Shown here: in pieces, positions 50,774 to 63,838 of the stretch
Layout: each line of letters starts with the position of its first letter
Position numbering within the stretch: the stretch's first letter is position 1
Notes under the pieces: model-generated
The model's database searches: none
What the model saw: the letters and a program-made list of their open reading frames with translations, nothing else
What the model was told of the DNA's origin: nothing
NCBI GenBank assembly: GCA_000507305.1
Contig: DF240212.1
Coordinates: 62,001 to 126,000, forward strand
DNA: 64,000 bases
Reading direction: 5' to 3'
Origin: Breviolum minutum Mf 1.05b.01
Lineage: Eukaryota; Sar; Dinophyceae; Suessiales; Symbiodiniaceae
Made by a program: the position numbers and the translations under genes

Positions 50774-53700
50774 CTAAGAACTCTGTGAGATTGTAAGCAA
50801 TGTTATCAATCTGCAGGCGCTTGTTCAGTAACAAATCAGCAACGTGGTGAAACGGGAAAGGGCATCGCAAGGTCTCAAGGGAGCCTCGAGCCAAAGTTCA
50901 CCCTCCTCTCCTTGCACCTAGCCAAGTCAGACATCCGGAGAAGGAAGCTGCAAAGTTGCTGGTAATTTTGTATGTTTCTGTTTCCTTCACCCATATCGAG
51001 GATGCCATGACATCATGACGCAGCATGGCTGAGGGCCAGCTGCAGAGAAATCTTTGGAAACCTTTTGACCCCAACGCCCTTACCTTGCTGGCAAAGAGTT
51101 CAGGAGAGACCTGGAAGCCGTTCCAAATCATCTAATGAGATGCCTATTGAGCGTAGACTAATCAAACAATTCACCAAGACTACCATGAGCTTTTGGATGA
51201 AGTACACACAACGATGCAGATCCATTGGAAACATAAGAAAATTGTTGGGCCTATGTTTCGACCCATTCACACCTGCGTCAGTGGCTTCTTCACAACCTCA
51301 GGGATGTCTGGGGCAATGCTGCTTTCCTCTGCCTGATCGATGGGCGCCCAGTTTGTTGTAAGGCATGGTCGTTTTCTGAAATGAAATGGCCCAGTTCTGA
51401 GGCACAAAAACATATCCACCACTGACAAAAACAAAGGAATGCCAGACTCACGAACTACAACCCGGAACCTTCTTCTCCTTCTCTGCCAATTGCACCTGCA
51501 AAGAAAATGGCAATTTGGAGATCTCAAAAAGTCTGCAATGAAAACGGGTCGATCAAGAATTGAAGCAAGTCCCCCCGGAAGATGATGGCTGAGTCTGAAA
51601 ACAAGTCACCTACAACCAGAAACGATGAGATATGCACTTTGAGAAATCTTCAGTCCCACTTGTTGCAATGCCAGTGGAGCGCAAGAAGGCAAAAAAAACG
51701 TAAACTCCACCAAAATCCTAATCAAATCACATGCCTGCATTTCCATTTTTCACAAAAGCAAAAACATCTTGCAAAATCTGCAACCAATTCATTTAAGCAG
51801 TCCTTCTCAGGGCACCTCATTCTCAGGTTTCATCAACTCACGAAGTTTTTCTTCAAAATCCTGAGCCTTCGCAGCACCTGGGCTCGAAATTTGGGTTGGT
51901 TGGTTTGGTTGATGGTTAAGCTTCAAACACCAACTGATCACTGAGGATAAACAGCTATGATTCTTAGATTACCAACCCAAAAATTCCTGCAATTAGATAG
52001 GAGACAAACAACTCAAAATTTTAGTTTCAAATATGTCCTAAAAATATATACAGTAATTGTATGACAATTGTATATACACATATTCCACAGGTGCATTGAC
52101 AACTGTGTCCTCAAAATCTGAATACTTGAATCACCACGTAGCAAAATGAGATGGTGTCCATCGGATGGTGTCACTTCTTTGGTGGAGTTGGTTGAATACA
52201 AAACCTGAGCTTCGGGCTCTCAGCCACTTCCATGTCCTTCGAGCAAAATCTCGAGAGAGTCACGTGGATCATGAGCACCCTGCATAGCTACAGCTTCATC
52301 ACTGAAGCTACAAAACTACGAAAGTTGTCAGAGGTAAGCTATCCTATCGCAGGACCTGTCCTTTTTCTGCCAAGCAGACAAAAAGGTGCTAGCCAGACCC
52401 CAGTTGAGAACCTCAAGAAGCTCATGGAAAAACTGCCAAGGACTGCTGACTGCATTTCAGAAAGTGATGTTTTGTGCCAAGCAGTTTTCAACCTGTTTGC
52501 ATTGATTCTCATTAAACAGTGGACAATTATTAACCTGGGGCTCCGGGCAGAGAAAAAGATGGCCATGCCATGGTAGGTCCAAGCCTCCTGCAAAAATTCT
52601 ACCATCTGATGTTCCGAAAAAGTCTGCACTAGCTTCATTTCCAGGTCCAGTATGTTGCGCTACGTTGGCACCTTACAGTACTTGAAAATATTGCACAAAA
52701 GGAAAGCCTGGGATCAAAATCCATTAACCCTCCAAAAAAAAAACTTCGTACAATAGTCCCTGCACCTTTTTTTCTCGCCGATGCAAGAACCATTTTCATC
52801 ACACCAAATTTGCGGAAAAAGTCGTGGGTTTTGCACCAGCTGAGAACTTGAAAAACTTCTCCTTGTTGGAAAGCTTGGCAAGGTCCAGGGACCAGAAAAT
52901 CAGCGAGTAGATGTACACCAACGTTGGCCTTCAGATACTGAAGGTTTCGGTAGGGAAAGTCATCCATCCCAGAGGTGTCCATACCCTTCGATCAGTGACA
53001 TGGCAAGCACCAAATGGGTGAGCGAAATCAACGACATTTTGGTTCCGATATTTCCGGTGCGCAAAAATAGCAAGCAGGCGAAAAGGATCATGTCTCTCAG
53101 GGGTGGACACGCCACGTGCAAGTCGCCACCAAATCATCAGCGTGTTCCAGAAACGTTCTACATTCCTGGCAACAATCTGTGGTGGACATGATTTTTTTCC
53201 ATTGTATTTCCTGGTAGAATCGGGTAGACCATGGTTGTTTTCCAAGTTCCTTCGAAAGGAGTTCGAGAGTGAGATCTGAAAAACCACATCCAACGGCTGC
53301 CTGATGTCATGGAACCACTGGACAGGATTGTCTGCGTAGACCTGCAGTTTGGGAATCCATGCGATGCTGTAACAATGAGATATAGAGATTCATCGCAAAT
53401 CACCTTATATACAAAAAAATGAATGACTCCGGTGGCCATGGTTGCTAAGAGGGGGGAGCATCTCAAGCAATGGTAATATGAATTTCCATTTCCAACTCTC
53501 ATTCGTCTAAGGTGCCAACGATGAACTCGCGAAGGTTCATATAAAGCACTGGCATCTCAAAGGTCTTAGTTTGACACAATATCTTCGGCAGCAATTCGTC
53601 AAATTTTCAGGTACAATTTCGCACAACGAAAAAAAACACCTTGTGATTTTTGGGCTTTGGCTGTTAGTGAGAATCAAAGTCTGCAATCCGTAGAGTTTAT

Positions 53701-55730
53701 TCCATTTTTGTTGACCTTCCTAACTATCACTGAGACTGTTCTGCCCTTTTGCAGGCCATTCAGGTACCGGCTAAGCCGAAGGATGCCAAGCCAGTGCATA
53801 CCTCCAGTTTCGCATAGTCGGAAGTCAACAATACTTCCATTCTCAAACACAGATCGAAGCAACACAAATTTGCTCACAAAAGTTCCATTCAATCAATCTT
53901 CAACTTGACCTTCACCTAACCTAAAATATCAACCTGCTATAATATAGGTCCAAGGCCCCACACTTGCATGCGCAAAGCGCAAAGAAAGGCCAGAGCAGCC
54001 ACCAAGTGATGCCTCAAAAAGGGGGCTGGATGGGGGCCGGATACGTATCAGCCGCACGGTAACCATTGATCTATAACGAATCTGACTTGCAACCACTCAG
54101 TGAGCCAACTCAAACTCAACTCCCGGAGTTTCTGCCCATTTTTTTCACAAAAGCGCATCTGAGTTACACCAGGTAGGCTTGCCACAAGAAGTAGCTGGGA
54201 TCTCCACCACCTCTCCATTCATCGGATGAATGCTCAAGCAGCTTGGCCATGATTTCAGGTATCTTCACCGGAACCATCTTAAATTGATGACTATTTCTCC
54301 GATTTCTCATTGCTCGATGGAAATGTTGCAATCAAAAACGTGGCCACAAAACTTTGGAAAAGGTATCAATGGCCAATTCAACCTCCCAAACAGGTATCTA
54401 CAAATGGAAATGCTTCAAGAACCTATTTTTGATTCTTTATTTGAGGTATCTGAATAAAAGCAACAGCATTGATATGAAGACTGTGCTGTACTTTCCTTTG
54501 CATCATTTGATTTCTCCTATGACCAGTGGTTTCAAACTTCAAAAATCACCCCTGATCTGAGCCACCAAACTTTGAGTATCCTTAGCACTCAGGCCACCGC
54601 GTAAAAAGGTCCTACCAAAGGATGGTAGAAATCGGGAAATAGCAACAGAACAGGTTGGGGTGTTTTTGTAGATGTTTTTTCTGTTCCACATGAATTGTTT
54701 TTTTATTGGATTCCATCAACTCTAGCTTACTTTAACTAGTTCAAAGGAACAGTTTTGCCTGCATTTGCGGCGCAGATGAAACTAATCTCAGACTCAAGAC
54801 TTTGCATGGAGTCCCCGAAAAAGTTGACAACCAAGAAGCACTAACGACTTCAGCAAGAAGACAAAGAAACACCGTGTACTATTCTTTAGGTTCTCAGGAG
54901 CGACACCCAAAAAAATAGACAAACCAAGCATACAATGATGTCAACAACAACACCACACTTCAACAAGCCGGCAGCACCAATTTTGCAGATCTTCCCAGAC
55001 TGAAACTAGCCAGTGGGCGATGGCCTCAATTAGGCACCGAGTGGTGCGATGGCGCAGATTCCCAAAATCAACGGAGACCTTTTGAGCTTGCCACCATGCT
55101 GAAAAGCACTTGGTGCTCAGCAGAGAATGAATACAACAAATCATGTGCTGACCTTGGTCCCGGGAAATGGAGAGAACATGAAAAGTTTGGCAAATCAAAC
55201 ATTTTCCAATACAGAGGATCTTCACAGGGGGCTCTTGTTTCTGCTGCTTGATAAAAGACGAAATCGAAAAGGAAACAACAGCAGTTTCTCAATAGAAAGA
55301 CAAATAAACAACACACGGAAAGCAAGTGGATTGAAAAGAGGTTGCACAAGCCTTGACAGCCCTAAAAGCATGGAGTGAATGAGACTTGATTGTCGCAAAT
55401 GTAGATGAGAATGAGAATGGAAAGGGTGGCCATTCAATTATGCATGTACCCCCAAAAAGGGAGATTCCCATTCACACAGGGCAACACCTTTGCGAGCTGG
55501 GACCAATAGCCATCGGCAGCCAAGGAGAAGTCTCAAGCCACCCGCCACTGCCAAGCAGCAGTAGACCTTGTCACTGCCAGAATTGGCTGAAAGGCAAGCA
55601 GTTGAGAAACTATAGGGACTGGTTTGCAGTGAATTTTGCCACTCATTCATCGATTTGGCTTCCAAATTTCAAGAAATATTCAAGTCCAACTCACCAAGGC
55701 GTCCAAAGAAACATCGCCAAGGAAGTCCAT
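50774..55730 (-). CDS. Putative polytopic membrane protein, many exons, not recognised
   Basis: A likely first exon starts at the ATG at 55730 (MDFLGDVSLDAL, donor GTGAGT at 55694). Further exon candidates: 55488-55566, 54959-55098, 54170-54277 (DEWRGGGDPSYFLWQAYL), 53802-53841, about 53513-53578 (MPVLYMNLREFIVGTL), about 53234-53371 (IAWIPKLQVYADNPVQWFHD), about 52990-53100 (MILFACLLFLRTGNIGTK), about 52848-52930 (VYIYSLIFWSLDLAKLSNKE), about 52539-52592, 52135-52204, 51842-51877, about 51540-51592, about 51487-51513, 51273-51332, 51084-51110, 50774-50884. The last four with fixed borders, and most of the others, have AG|G acceptors. Several hydrophobic segments indicate a membrane protein. 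Individual exons are more certain than their union into one gene; the 3' end is not found. Confidence 0.5.
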
Positions 55731-56542
55731 AGTATTTAGATCTTTTGATCTGACAAATGCAGATATTTTGGTACTGAAACTCCCATCGATGCTTCAAGAA
55801 CTCCCAATGTTTCGTCCAAAGTTTCACGGTTTCACTGCAATGATTACATTGTGCTGGATCAATTTGGCATATCGGCGATCAGCAAAGCAACTTTTGCAAT
55901 CAAATCGTTTTTTTCAACACAGACTTTGTGTGTGTGTGGAGATATATAGATAGATACAATCACATACTCTGTAATACATGAATAATAGACAAATAGCATG
56001 CAATTATACATATAAAATATTATAAGATTACCATATATCTTCTATTCTCTCGTTCGATCCAAATTGTAACTACACTTTGTCACGTTCTTTGGTTTTCCTC
56101 TGCACATCAAGAACAAGACTTGGGAGCGGCAGAGTCTGCGCCGATATCTGCGATGATTGGGATCCGATGAGGGGAAGGGGAAGGGATGAACTGTTGGAAG
56201 TTTTTGACATGGATGCTTTCTAATTTACACACCCCAGAGTCTCAGAGATGTCGGTCATTTTCAGCGATTTTTTCGCAAATGTGAACAGTGGAAGTTCCAC
56301 AAAAGCTAAAGGTAAAACACTGGTCAGCCAATGAGAAAGTGGCAGTCCAGGACGCTTGCACTCTGGCAAAGAACACTCACCCATTCACACAAGAGAACCC
56401 AACCTCTCCACAGGCGTGGGCGAACAAATGAGCCCAAGCACCTTTGTGGAAAAAGCACCAGAATCGAGAAGCAACCCAAGACTCAAGACCCAACGGATTG
56501 GAATGAGCCAAAGGAAAATTCCAAAAATTGTGCTGAGCATAC

Positions 56543-57703
56543 TGAAAGGCCCATGGTGAGAGTAGAGCAAAAAGCCGCCAAAATGCCAGCCAAGATGCTC
56601 GGCGACGCTTCCAAATGGGCCAGGCCAAGTAGTGCCTTACATCACAACCACACCCAAAAATCAATTTTGAGAAAGAAAATGTCTAAGGTCTAAGAGCTCT
56701 AAGAGATGGACGCAGCAACCCAGAGAATGCACCAACACAAGATGATCCTCTGGCTCAAAGGTCTGCTAGTAAGGAAAAAATGAAGCTTCAAACCACGCCT
56801 TGTAGTCTCCTCTGCTGAGTACAATGGAACCTCATTCTCTGGCCTGACGCTTGTCCAATTTGCTGCAACCCTCGAAACGATTCCAAAAGATCTTCACCCC
56901 ACATCCTGCATCAACTCAGGCTCAGACACAGTGATGTCAGTCATAGGCTGGGAACATCTTTAACTCCAAAACTTCTCAAAGTTTGGAGCTGAATCCAGAC
57001 TTTCTGTTTTTGGTTCTCGCCTTGTAAACTTGCACTCAAAATTAGTTCATAAGTCATAAGCTACAAACTTGAAAGAGGGGTCTCTTGAACGTTGACCCAA
57101 GGGCGTAAGATTTGAGTGACACTGGACACAAAATCCTCAAACAACATGGGATGTGATCCTGACGATACCAGTAATCTGCCAGTAACTGACATAGATTGAA
57201 ATACCCACATGAATTCTTGAATTGGTCCGTGTCTGTCGGCTGACAGGCACCCATAGTCCACAGATCTAATAGCCCTTTCGGCTGGTTGAGCAGCTGACAG
57301 CTCCAAAGTTGCGCTGAGGAAATGCTATCATCCGTGTGAAGTCATCCTAAGGAAATATGTCTGGAAGTAAAACCTTCACCTGCGCTCAATTGGAGAGAAA
57401 ACATACACTGCATACACAAATAGACAGCTTTTCTAGTGGATCACTTCCTCGTCCAGCGTCAAACCAGCATTTCAAGTGACATTGCCACGGAAACCAATCA
57501 TAAACCAGCAGCAAATCGCAGGTTTCAAGCCACAAATAAAATCATAGACCATCAGCCCCCATCAACCACCAGCAATTTCTACAAAAAAACTCCCCAATGT
57601 CAACCCGGGAGGCCTGGAGGTTTGATAAGGCATGCCACATTGTGTGCAACACAGCTCTGGAATTGCCATTTTTGCCTGGCAACCAAAAACGCTGAGCCGC
57701 CAT
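56543..57703 (-). CDS. Putative small gene, first exon and one internal exon
   Basis: Exon 57605-57703 begins with an ATG (AAQRFWLPGKNGNSRAVLHT) and ends in phase 0 at a GT donor. Exon 56543-56635 (phase 0, AG|G acceptor, GT donor) encodes a hydrophobic stretch (SPSILAGILAAFCSTLTMGL). The same region is open in two other frames, so the frame choice rests on splice borders. A stretch at 57169-57239 is a weaker intervening exon. No family recognised. Confidence 0.35.
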
Positions 57704-58019
57704 TTTCGCAAAAAAAAAGTGGGCCAAAGCTCTGGAGGGCAACAAATAAAATCAAAAAATAGCTCTAATTGGCCATGTTTTTTTGCATAAAATATGAGTC
57801 AAATGATTTTAGAGACACCAAACTCTGGAGGGTAAAATATCAGCAGTTTGGTTGGCCATGCCCTTTTTCCCCCACATCCCTGTCACCTGTGTCTCAGCAT
57901 CACCTGGCAGAGTTTACTGACTTCACCAACCAAGGTTACCTTAAATCCATGGTCTCACCCAAACAGTATGTAAACAATTGGACTTGTAAGAAAGCCTGAC
58001 AAACCCAAACAACTGCAGT

Positions 58020-60631
58020 GGTTAAGAAGCTTTATTTTCTGTGACTGAAGAAGTTTGATGATTCAAAACGAAATTTTGTGTTCATGACTTCATGATTTTT
58101 TAAAAAGGAGGTTCCATCTCTGTATTTGCAACTGTCAGCGGTTTTTTTTCTACGCGCAGAGGTCATGTTCTTCCAGAGACCAGCTTCAGAAACATAGAAC
58201 CTGGCGGCAAATACCTCGCTGCAAACGACGATTCGGCGATTCGATGCCATTCCCAACCCTGCAAATTCTAAAATTCCCAAGGCAGAAGCCCCTTCAAAAG
58301 TCATCAGCGAATCAATATCATGTTCATGAGTGTCGAATCTCCTTGCAGCCTTAGCCACGACTCATTCTCCAAATCTCTGATCCGAAGAAAAAGCTGCCTC
58401 GGATTCCCCATTCATTTGCCTGTGAACAGCTTGTGTGTCTAAATGGCAAATGGAAAAAATATGGTTCAGAATCTATTCTCAAATGTTAACTTGTCAATCT
58501 TCCTAACCACTTCATTCCTCGCAAGAAGATAATTTGCCAAAGATTCAATGCTGCATTTTCCGCACGAGTGGGAAGCTCATCCTTCTCACCAAAAAGCACA
58601 TGCCAATACACCTGGTGAAGGTTGTGGACAAAAAGCTTGCTGACCTTGAACTGAAGATATCTGAAAATATCTGAAGATACAGCACACATATCAATATGAT
58701 GTGTATATCACATATTTGTATGTCGATAGTATCTCATACACTTGAAATGCTCCGCAAATCACTTCCTGTATGCAACGATTGCAACATCAAGTTCCAAGTT
58801 CCTAATCTGCTGAAAAAAAAAACATCTTCCCACAGCCTCAAACATCAAACATAACGTAGGATGCCCAGGAATGTCATGACATTCTTTTGGTGAATCACTG
58901 AAAAGCATCTCCTGCATGCGCTGATACCTGCCACTTGGATGCGATCAGGTATACTCTTCGGATACCCGAAGAAGGTGTCCATAGTCTATATGCATTTCAG
59001 ATTTCAGTGAGGACAAAGTATGGGTTTTTGAACACCCTTCCAAAAGACTTCTATGGGATCCCAATTTAAAAAGATGGTGCGCTTCTGCTGAAAAACGCTC
59101 AGATTCAACTGCAAATCAACGAGGGAATCGCTAAGCCCAGCCTCTCCAAAGGGTTGGCACGGATGCGCTCTTTGGAGACAGCAAATTGAGCGCAGCAATA
59201 TGACCCCAAGGTCCTGATGAATCTTATGGTTCGAGCATAAACATCATCATCACTATTACATGGAGTTGCATTCGGCGAGGTAACCCAACTTTGCTCTCCT
59301 GCAAGGGTTTCTTTTTCAGAAGAAAAGTACATTTGTACCAAAATTCAAAAGGTTTCAATGTTTCAAGTAAAATGCTGTTTGCTCCCAACACAAACTCTCA
59401 ACTGTCCTCGCCGGAGGACGATCAAAAATACGGCGAAAGACTTCAGCACGACAGGGCGACAGCGATGTGATCAGCCGCGGATAATTCAAGTGGACGAACG
59501 GGGACCTGGTCTCGAGTCCGATCTATGTGGATATAACGCTTGGTGACCTTATTTCATAGGTTGTCATTTATTGTCATATCATAGATCGAGCCAAGTTGAT
59601 ATCATCCAGCACAACTAATCTCTCCATAATCTCAGAATGTTCAGCAGCTTCGTGAAGAATGAAAGCCTCAAAATTCTACTTTTGTGCGACTTGTTGACGG
59701 AAAAGATGAATATAACTTGAATGGAAACCAACAGAACATTTTCTATGAAAAAGAAGCCAAAGAGCTTTCTGTCAGACTTCAAGATAGACAAGCCAGATAT
59801 ATCCCCCTAATCAATTTCCCCAGTTGCAATTTCCTGAGATCCCAAACATTACAATGGCTCCAATGGGTGTACTTTATAAGAATAGAAGCTCGAACCATTT
59901 GAGTTGTTCTAAAACCCCACTTTAATCCACCCCACAAAAAACTTGGAGGTTGTAGGTGCGTACTTCCAAGGAACTGATTGTTCTATACAGCCTTCCAACA
60001 AAAAAAACAAACCCGATTCACCGGGAACTCAGTCGACCCAGTGACGTCAAGCTATGTAGTTCAATCGACTTTGTCACCTGAAATTGAGGAGAAATATCGT
60101 CAGTTTCCCAGGTGGATGTTTGTGTCGTTTTTTGCGTATCATTTGCAAATCATCGTCGATCAAAATTCCTTGTAAAAACGTGGCATGCATGTACATGTTG
60201 CCTATACATAATGGATGATACATGATGGATGACAGATGTAGATTGATTGCGTCCACTTGTATGGGATCTATTTGCATTCCAGATCATCATCGAAAGCGAT
60301 CGTATTGCCATCGTCTCGTCATGGAGGATGTCTGCAACTCACAAGCTGCTAGCTGAGGGACCAAGGACAAATATCCCCAATGCAAATGATCAGCTGCATC
60401 TGATTGAAAAAAAAATGTGTAGTCTGCCGGCTCCTCTACCCAAATGGTGCAACCCGAACCCCCATTCACCCCAAAACAATGCTGACACATCCAAAAGCTT
60501 GCTGCATTTCACGAAAAACTAATGCTGATCAGGCCGATCAAGAACAGCAGCTGAAGGCTAGCATTACACCTGTCCTCGTAGTGATCGATCAAATGCTTTA
60601 GGTATCCAGAGCACTCGTCCCGTCTCATGCC
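58020..60631 (-). CDS. Putative exons, protein not recognised
   Basis: Better supported exons: 60570-60631 (GMRRDECSGYLKHLIDHYED, AG|G, GT), 60021-60076 (VTKSIELHSLTSLGRLSS, AG|G, GT) and about 59397-59505 (LNYPRLITSLSPCRAEVFRR, AG|G). Weaker: about 60279-60331, 59110-59215, 58626-58658 (VSKLFVHNLHQ), 58185-58245. They share the strand and could form one gene, but the phases do not all join. No known domain. Confidence 0.35.
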
Positions 60632-61008
60632 CTGCATCGATTGACATCAGCTGGAATAAAGGTAGCCGGTAACGTGACAATGGCACAGCTTGCACATGTT
60701 CTTCAAACGTTATCATTTCTCATAAAGGAAGCACAGCACTTAAAAGAGTTGTACATGCAAATTTTTGACACATCAAACCAGGCAGTATGGTCCACCCCCT
60801 TTTTGGGAGGTAAGGGACAAAGGTTTGTCAGAGTTTTTGAAACGTTTCCAGCCATCACTACCTGAACCACAATAAATAACTTTGTTTCGGACCAACGTTG
60901 GGCTTGTCAGAGTCTGTACAAACTCGGGGAGTTGTAATTTTCACCCATTTTGCACTAGGGACCAAGGTTTTGATGAAAGTGCGTGTTGAATGCCACATTT
61001 TGGCTGTC

Positions 61009-61323
61009 TCAGGATCCCTTTGGATTCTTCACGTGTTTGGTTTCCGTGTCGCCCTTGATCAAGGAACGCTTCTGCTGGAGCTTCCTGAGCCAGTCCCGCA
61101 CCGGGGTGCAACAGCTCCCTGTCTCCTCCCAAAAACACGACTTGGCAGCGCCTCCCGAAATAACCTTCACTGCAAGCCCATCCACAACATGATCACAGAG
61201 GCAGGCACCAAAGTCTGCCAAAGCTTGCCCAACAATGACAAGCACTTCCTTATTGTATTTTTTTGTAAACTGAAGGAACTGAATAGCTACAGCTCCTGAA
61301 ATCAAGTATGACACCATCAACAT
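61009..61323 (-). CDS. Open frame of 104 codons, unrecognised
   Basis: Open from an ATG at 61323 to TGA at 61009, containing KYNKEVLVIVGQALADFGAC and CTPVRDWLRKLQQKRSLIKG. It directly follows the frame-broken relic at 61.4-62.4 kb on the same strand and may be its 3' portion in another frame, or a separate exon beginning at the AG|G at 61295. Confidence 0.4.
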   Translation of the reverse strand: MLMVSYLISGAVAIQFLQFTKKYNKEVLVIVGQALADFGACLCDHVVDGLAVKVISGGAAKSCFWEETGSCCTPVRDWLRKLQQKRSLIKGDTETKHVKNPKGS

Positions 61324-61444
61324 GGTGAGCTGGAGTCGGGATTCTCAAGCATCGCTTGAAGAACTCAGTGGGCGCCGTGGCACGCTTGGTCTGCCAGGTC
61401 AGTGCTCTCAACAACCGCGAAGATACACCGACTGCCGCAATGCT

Positions 61445-62443
61445 TCAACGGCATAAGCCTAAACATTGCAATTTAGCTCGTTTTGCTTGCGCCACGCGCT
61501 GCGGATCACTGCTGAGACCACCTTCAGTGCCTCCTGATTGCCCTCACCTTGAGGCAAGATAAGACCACGGCTCAGCACATCCACTGCGGCATCATGCACC
61601 TTCTCTCAGCCGTGGAAACGGCCACGCTGACTCGGTGCGCCAACAGGGGGAAGGCGTGGTGCAAGTCATGGAAGAGCATCTCATTGAAACGATGTTTGCC
61701 ACCCAACACGAATGCCATCACCTTGCTGAGCACTGGATAACTGCGGGTGGGATTCTCGGCCAAGAACTCGTTCCACCAATGGGAATGGTTTTGATGAAGA
61801 ACGTCCTGGAGCCTCTGGTGCGATGCCACTTTTGTACGAAGCTCGCGGAGGATGAGGGTCAGCAGTATGGCCACCTGAAAGAGGCTGCCTCTTCCATGTT
61901 GCCATACTGCTGACCCTCATCCTCCAGGGCGAGATCAACTCCTTGTTGACGAACCAGTTTTTGATGTCTGATAGACCCTCTATTCCGTGCACCAACAAGT
62001 CCAGTGTGCTGTCGCGGTGCCTCCGGTGCTCCAACACCAACTCCTTCCAAGGTAAACAAAACTGATCGGCCCAGCAACGAGTAATGTACTTCTGCCAGTC
62101 ATAAGGCGGGAAGGAATGTCGTGCAAAATGTAGACGTTTTGGATCAGCGCGCTGAGGGCTGCGGTAGTCAAGTACCAATTCACGTCCTGGGGCAGCATGA
62201 AGCAGTAGGCCAAGACGCAGACACACTGAGCCCAACAGAGTGCCGCATACACGTTCCACCACATGTACGGCATCTGCTCAGCAGAGATCCTAGTGAAGAA
62301 AAACTCCAACAAAGCCATGGCAGCCATAGGATCCCGCTTGTTGGGCGTTGGGAACTCCCTCTTGCCCATCCTTTTTTTCCATCCACCTCTTTACCGGACT
62401 TCAGAGCCAACCTCTCCAGAAGCTTCTCCATTCAAGTCTATTG
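61445..62443 (-). pseudogene. Intronless, frame-broken coding relic with an HxxHH motif
   Basis: One continuous protein-like reading shifts between frames with no splice sites at the breaks. Segments: KREFPTPNKRDPMAAMALLE through WNVYAALCWAQCVCVLAYC (hydrophobic) to about 62115; YDWQKYITRCWADQFCLPWK to about 61935; NEFLAENPTRSYPVLSKVMA and NEMLFHDLHHAFPLL to about 61605; then VHDAAVDVLSRGLILPQGEG. Likely breaks are an A7 run near 62370, a point near 62110, the 25-bp inverted repeat at 61847-61925, and a GAGAGA expansion near 61600. HDLHH recalls the HxxHH box of membrane desaturases/hydroxylases, with weak support. It could be a processed pseudogene, or a gene with uncorrected sequencing indels. 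Confidence 0.55.
61847..61925. repeat. Perfect 25-bp inverted repeat with 29-bp spacer
   Basis: 61847-61871 and 61901-61925 are exact reverse complements. The spacer itself contains AAGAGG...CCTCTT. One arm encodes the hydrophobic segment VAILLTLILR of the relic; the other breaks its frame. Confidence 0.95.
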
Positions 62444-62675
62444 CTGCACGTTGGCCCATTAAGGCCGATCCATGATCCATGTTTTTTTATCAGGTTTTCA
62501 TCTAGCTGGCACCGCGCCTCGCCGAAACCAGTTTTCAGGGAATACGTTACAACCGTTACAAGTCGCAGAAAAACGTTACGTAGATTTTATCCATCTTTCT
62601 TGCACTGCCCATGCAATTCCAGCCGATCGATGTCCTTGTTGTATCACATCAGAAAGGGCTCAAGAAACCATGTCA

Positions 62676-63838
62676 TGTGCGCAGCCAGCTGCCATGCCGC
62701 AAGAACTTGCCTCCCTGCAAGTGGGTGTGGCTGCTGGAACGGTGCTGCCAGAAGAGCGGTTCATCCATGAGCGCCATAGCTGAGATTGGGAAAGCGTAAA
62801 CGATCAACCCAGAGATGCGGATCGTGGGAAAATGGCTTTCTCTTGAGCCTGGAAAATGCTTTTACATGCATTTACATGCATTTACATGCATTTATGTAAA
62901 ACTGTTGCAATGATTCCATAACTACAAGATCTCTGCGTCCAACTGGACGCCTTTTTTAGCTATCTGCAAGTTAAAAACACAAGACAAAATTTCATGTACT
63001 CATCTGAGCCATCAAATCCCTGTCCTGGTCATCTACGAGAACTCTGGACACAGAGCGGAATTGCCCTGACATTTGGGACAAGTCCGTGTCGAAGTTGCAT
63101 TTCTCATAGATGAAGACCTCAGTGATCACTGGAAATGGCATGAAATAGCTACAATGGTCCGTATCCACAGCGGCAACCAGATGTTCCTTGTTGTCCTGTT
63201 TCAAAAAGTTGTATCTTCATCCCATCTCAACAGTAGCTCCACCAAGACACATCCACTACAGCGCCACTCTTGGGCATGTAGAAGCGAGGTCCTGGAAGAA
63301 CCCACACGGCTTGGAAGGATATTTGACACCGAAACTGCAACGGTCACTGCATCATCATTTCATCATTTCATTCTGCAGCTTTGGCCTTCCAACCAATCCA
63401 AAGATTCTCTGCAGTGACAAATCACCAAATGCACCTTGGATGGATTAGGTGAAGATTTTGAGTGAAAATGACACCAAAGAGCTATGACTATTATGACGGA
63501 TTTGGCCCTGTCACAAATGATGCTTCAAATACAAAACACCACTGAAGAGAATATTTAAGACATCTGCGTTTTTAGAAGATCTGGTCATTCGATTTCCAGC
63601 AAATATGCTTACAGCTTATTATACATGCTTTTTGGAGATACATTGGGAGGACCTTTTTCTTGGAATTTAAAAAAGAAGCACAGCAGTTTCTTACATCTTC
63701 ACTTCCTCAACCCCCTCGATGCTTTGGCAATCTCCACTTCCTCGCTTCAAGATTTCTCCCCCGGACCTCGATGTCCTCCTTCTTTCGTTGCGCATCTTCC
63801 ACCTCCTTCATGGCTCTTGCATAGCTCTGAAAAGCTGC
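62676..63838 (-). CDS. Putative exons, protein not recognised
   Basis: Exon 63767-63838 (24 codons, phase 0, AG|G acceptor, GT donor) is coiled-coil-like (SYARAMKEVEDAQRKKEDIE). An exon starting at 63117 (AG|G) encodes IYEKCNFDTDLSQMSGQF and FRSVSRVLVDDQDRDLMA, open to TGA at 62992. About 63245-63291 encodes RFYMPKSGA. About 62676-62779 encodes DEPLFWQHRSSSHTHLQGG. Strand and spacing fit one gene; phases are only partly consistent. Confidence 0.4.
62858..62896. repeat. Short tandem repeat, TTTACATGCA units
   Basis: Three to four 10-bp units with minor variation at the ends. No coding signal. Confidence 0.85.

Noticed and set aside
56385-56664. Trp/Phe-rich 95-codon frame and a competing hydrophobic frame
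   Set aside because: Three frames are open over this segment. Only the short exon 56543-56635 has both AG|G and GT borders in phase, and even that is low confidence.
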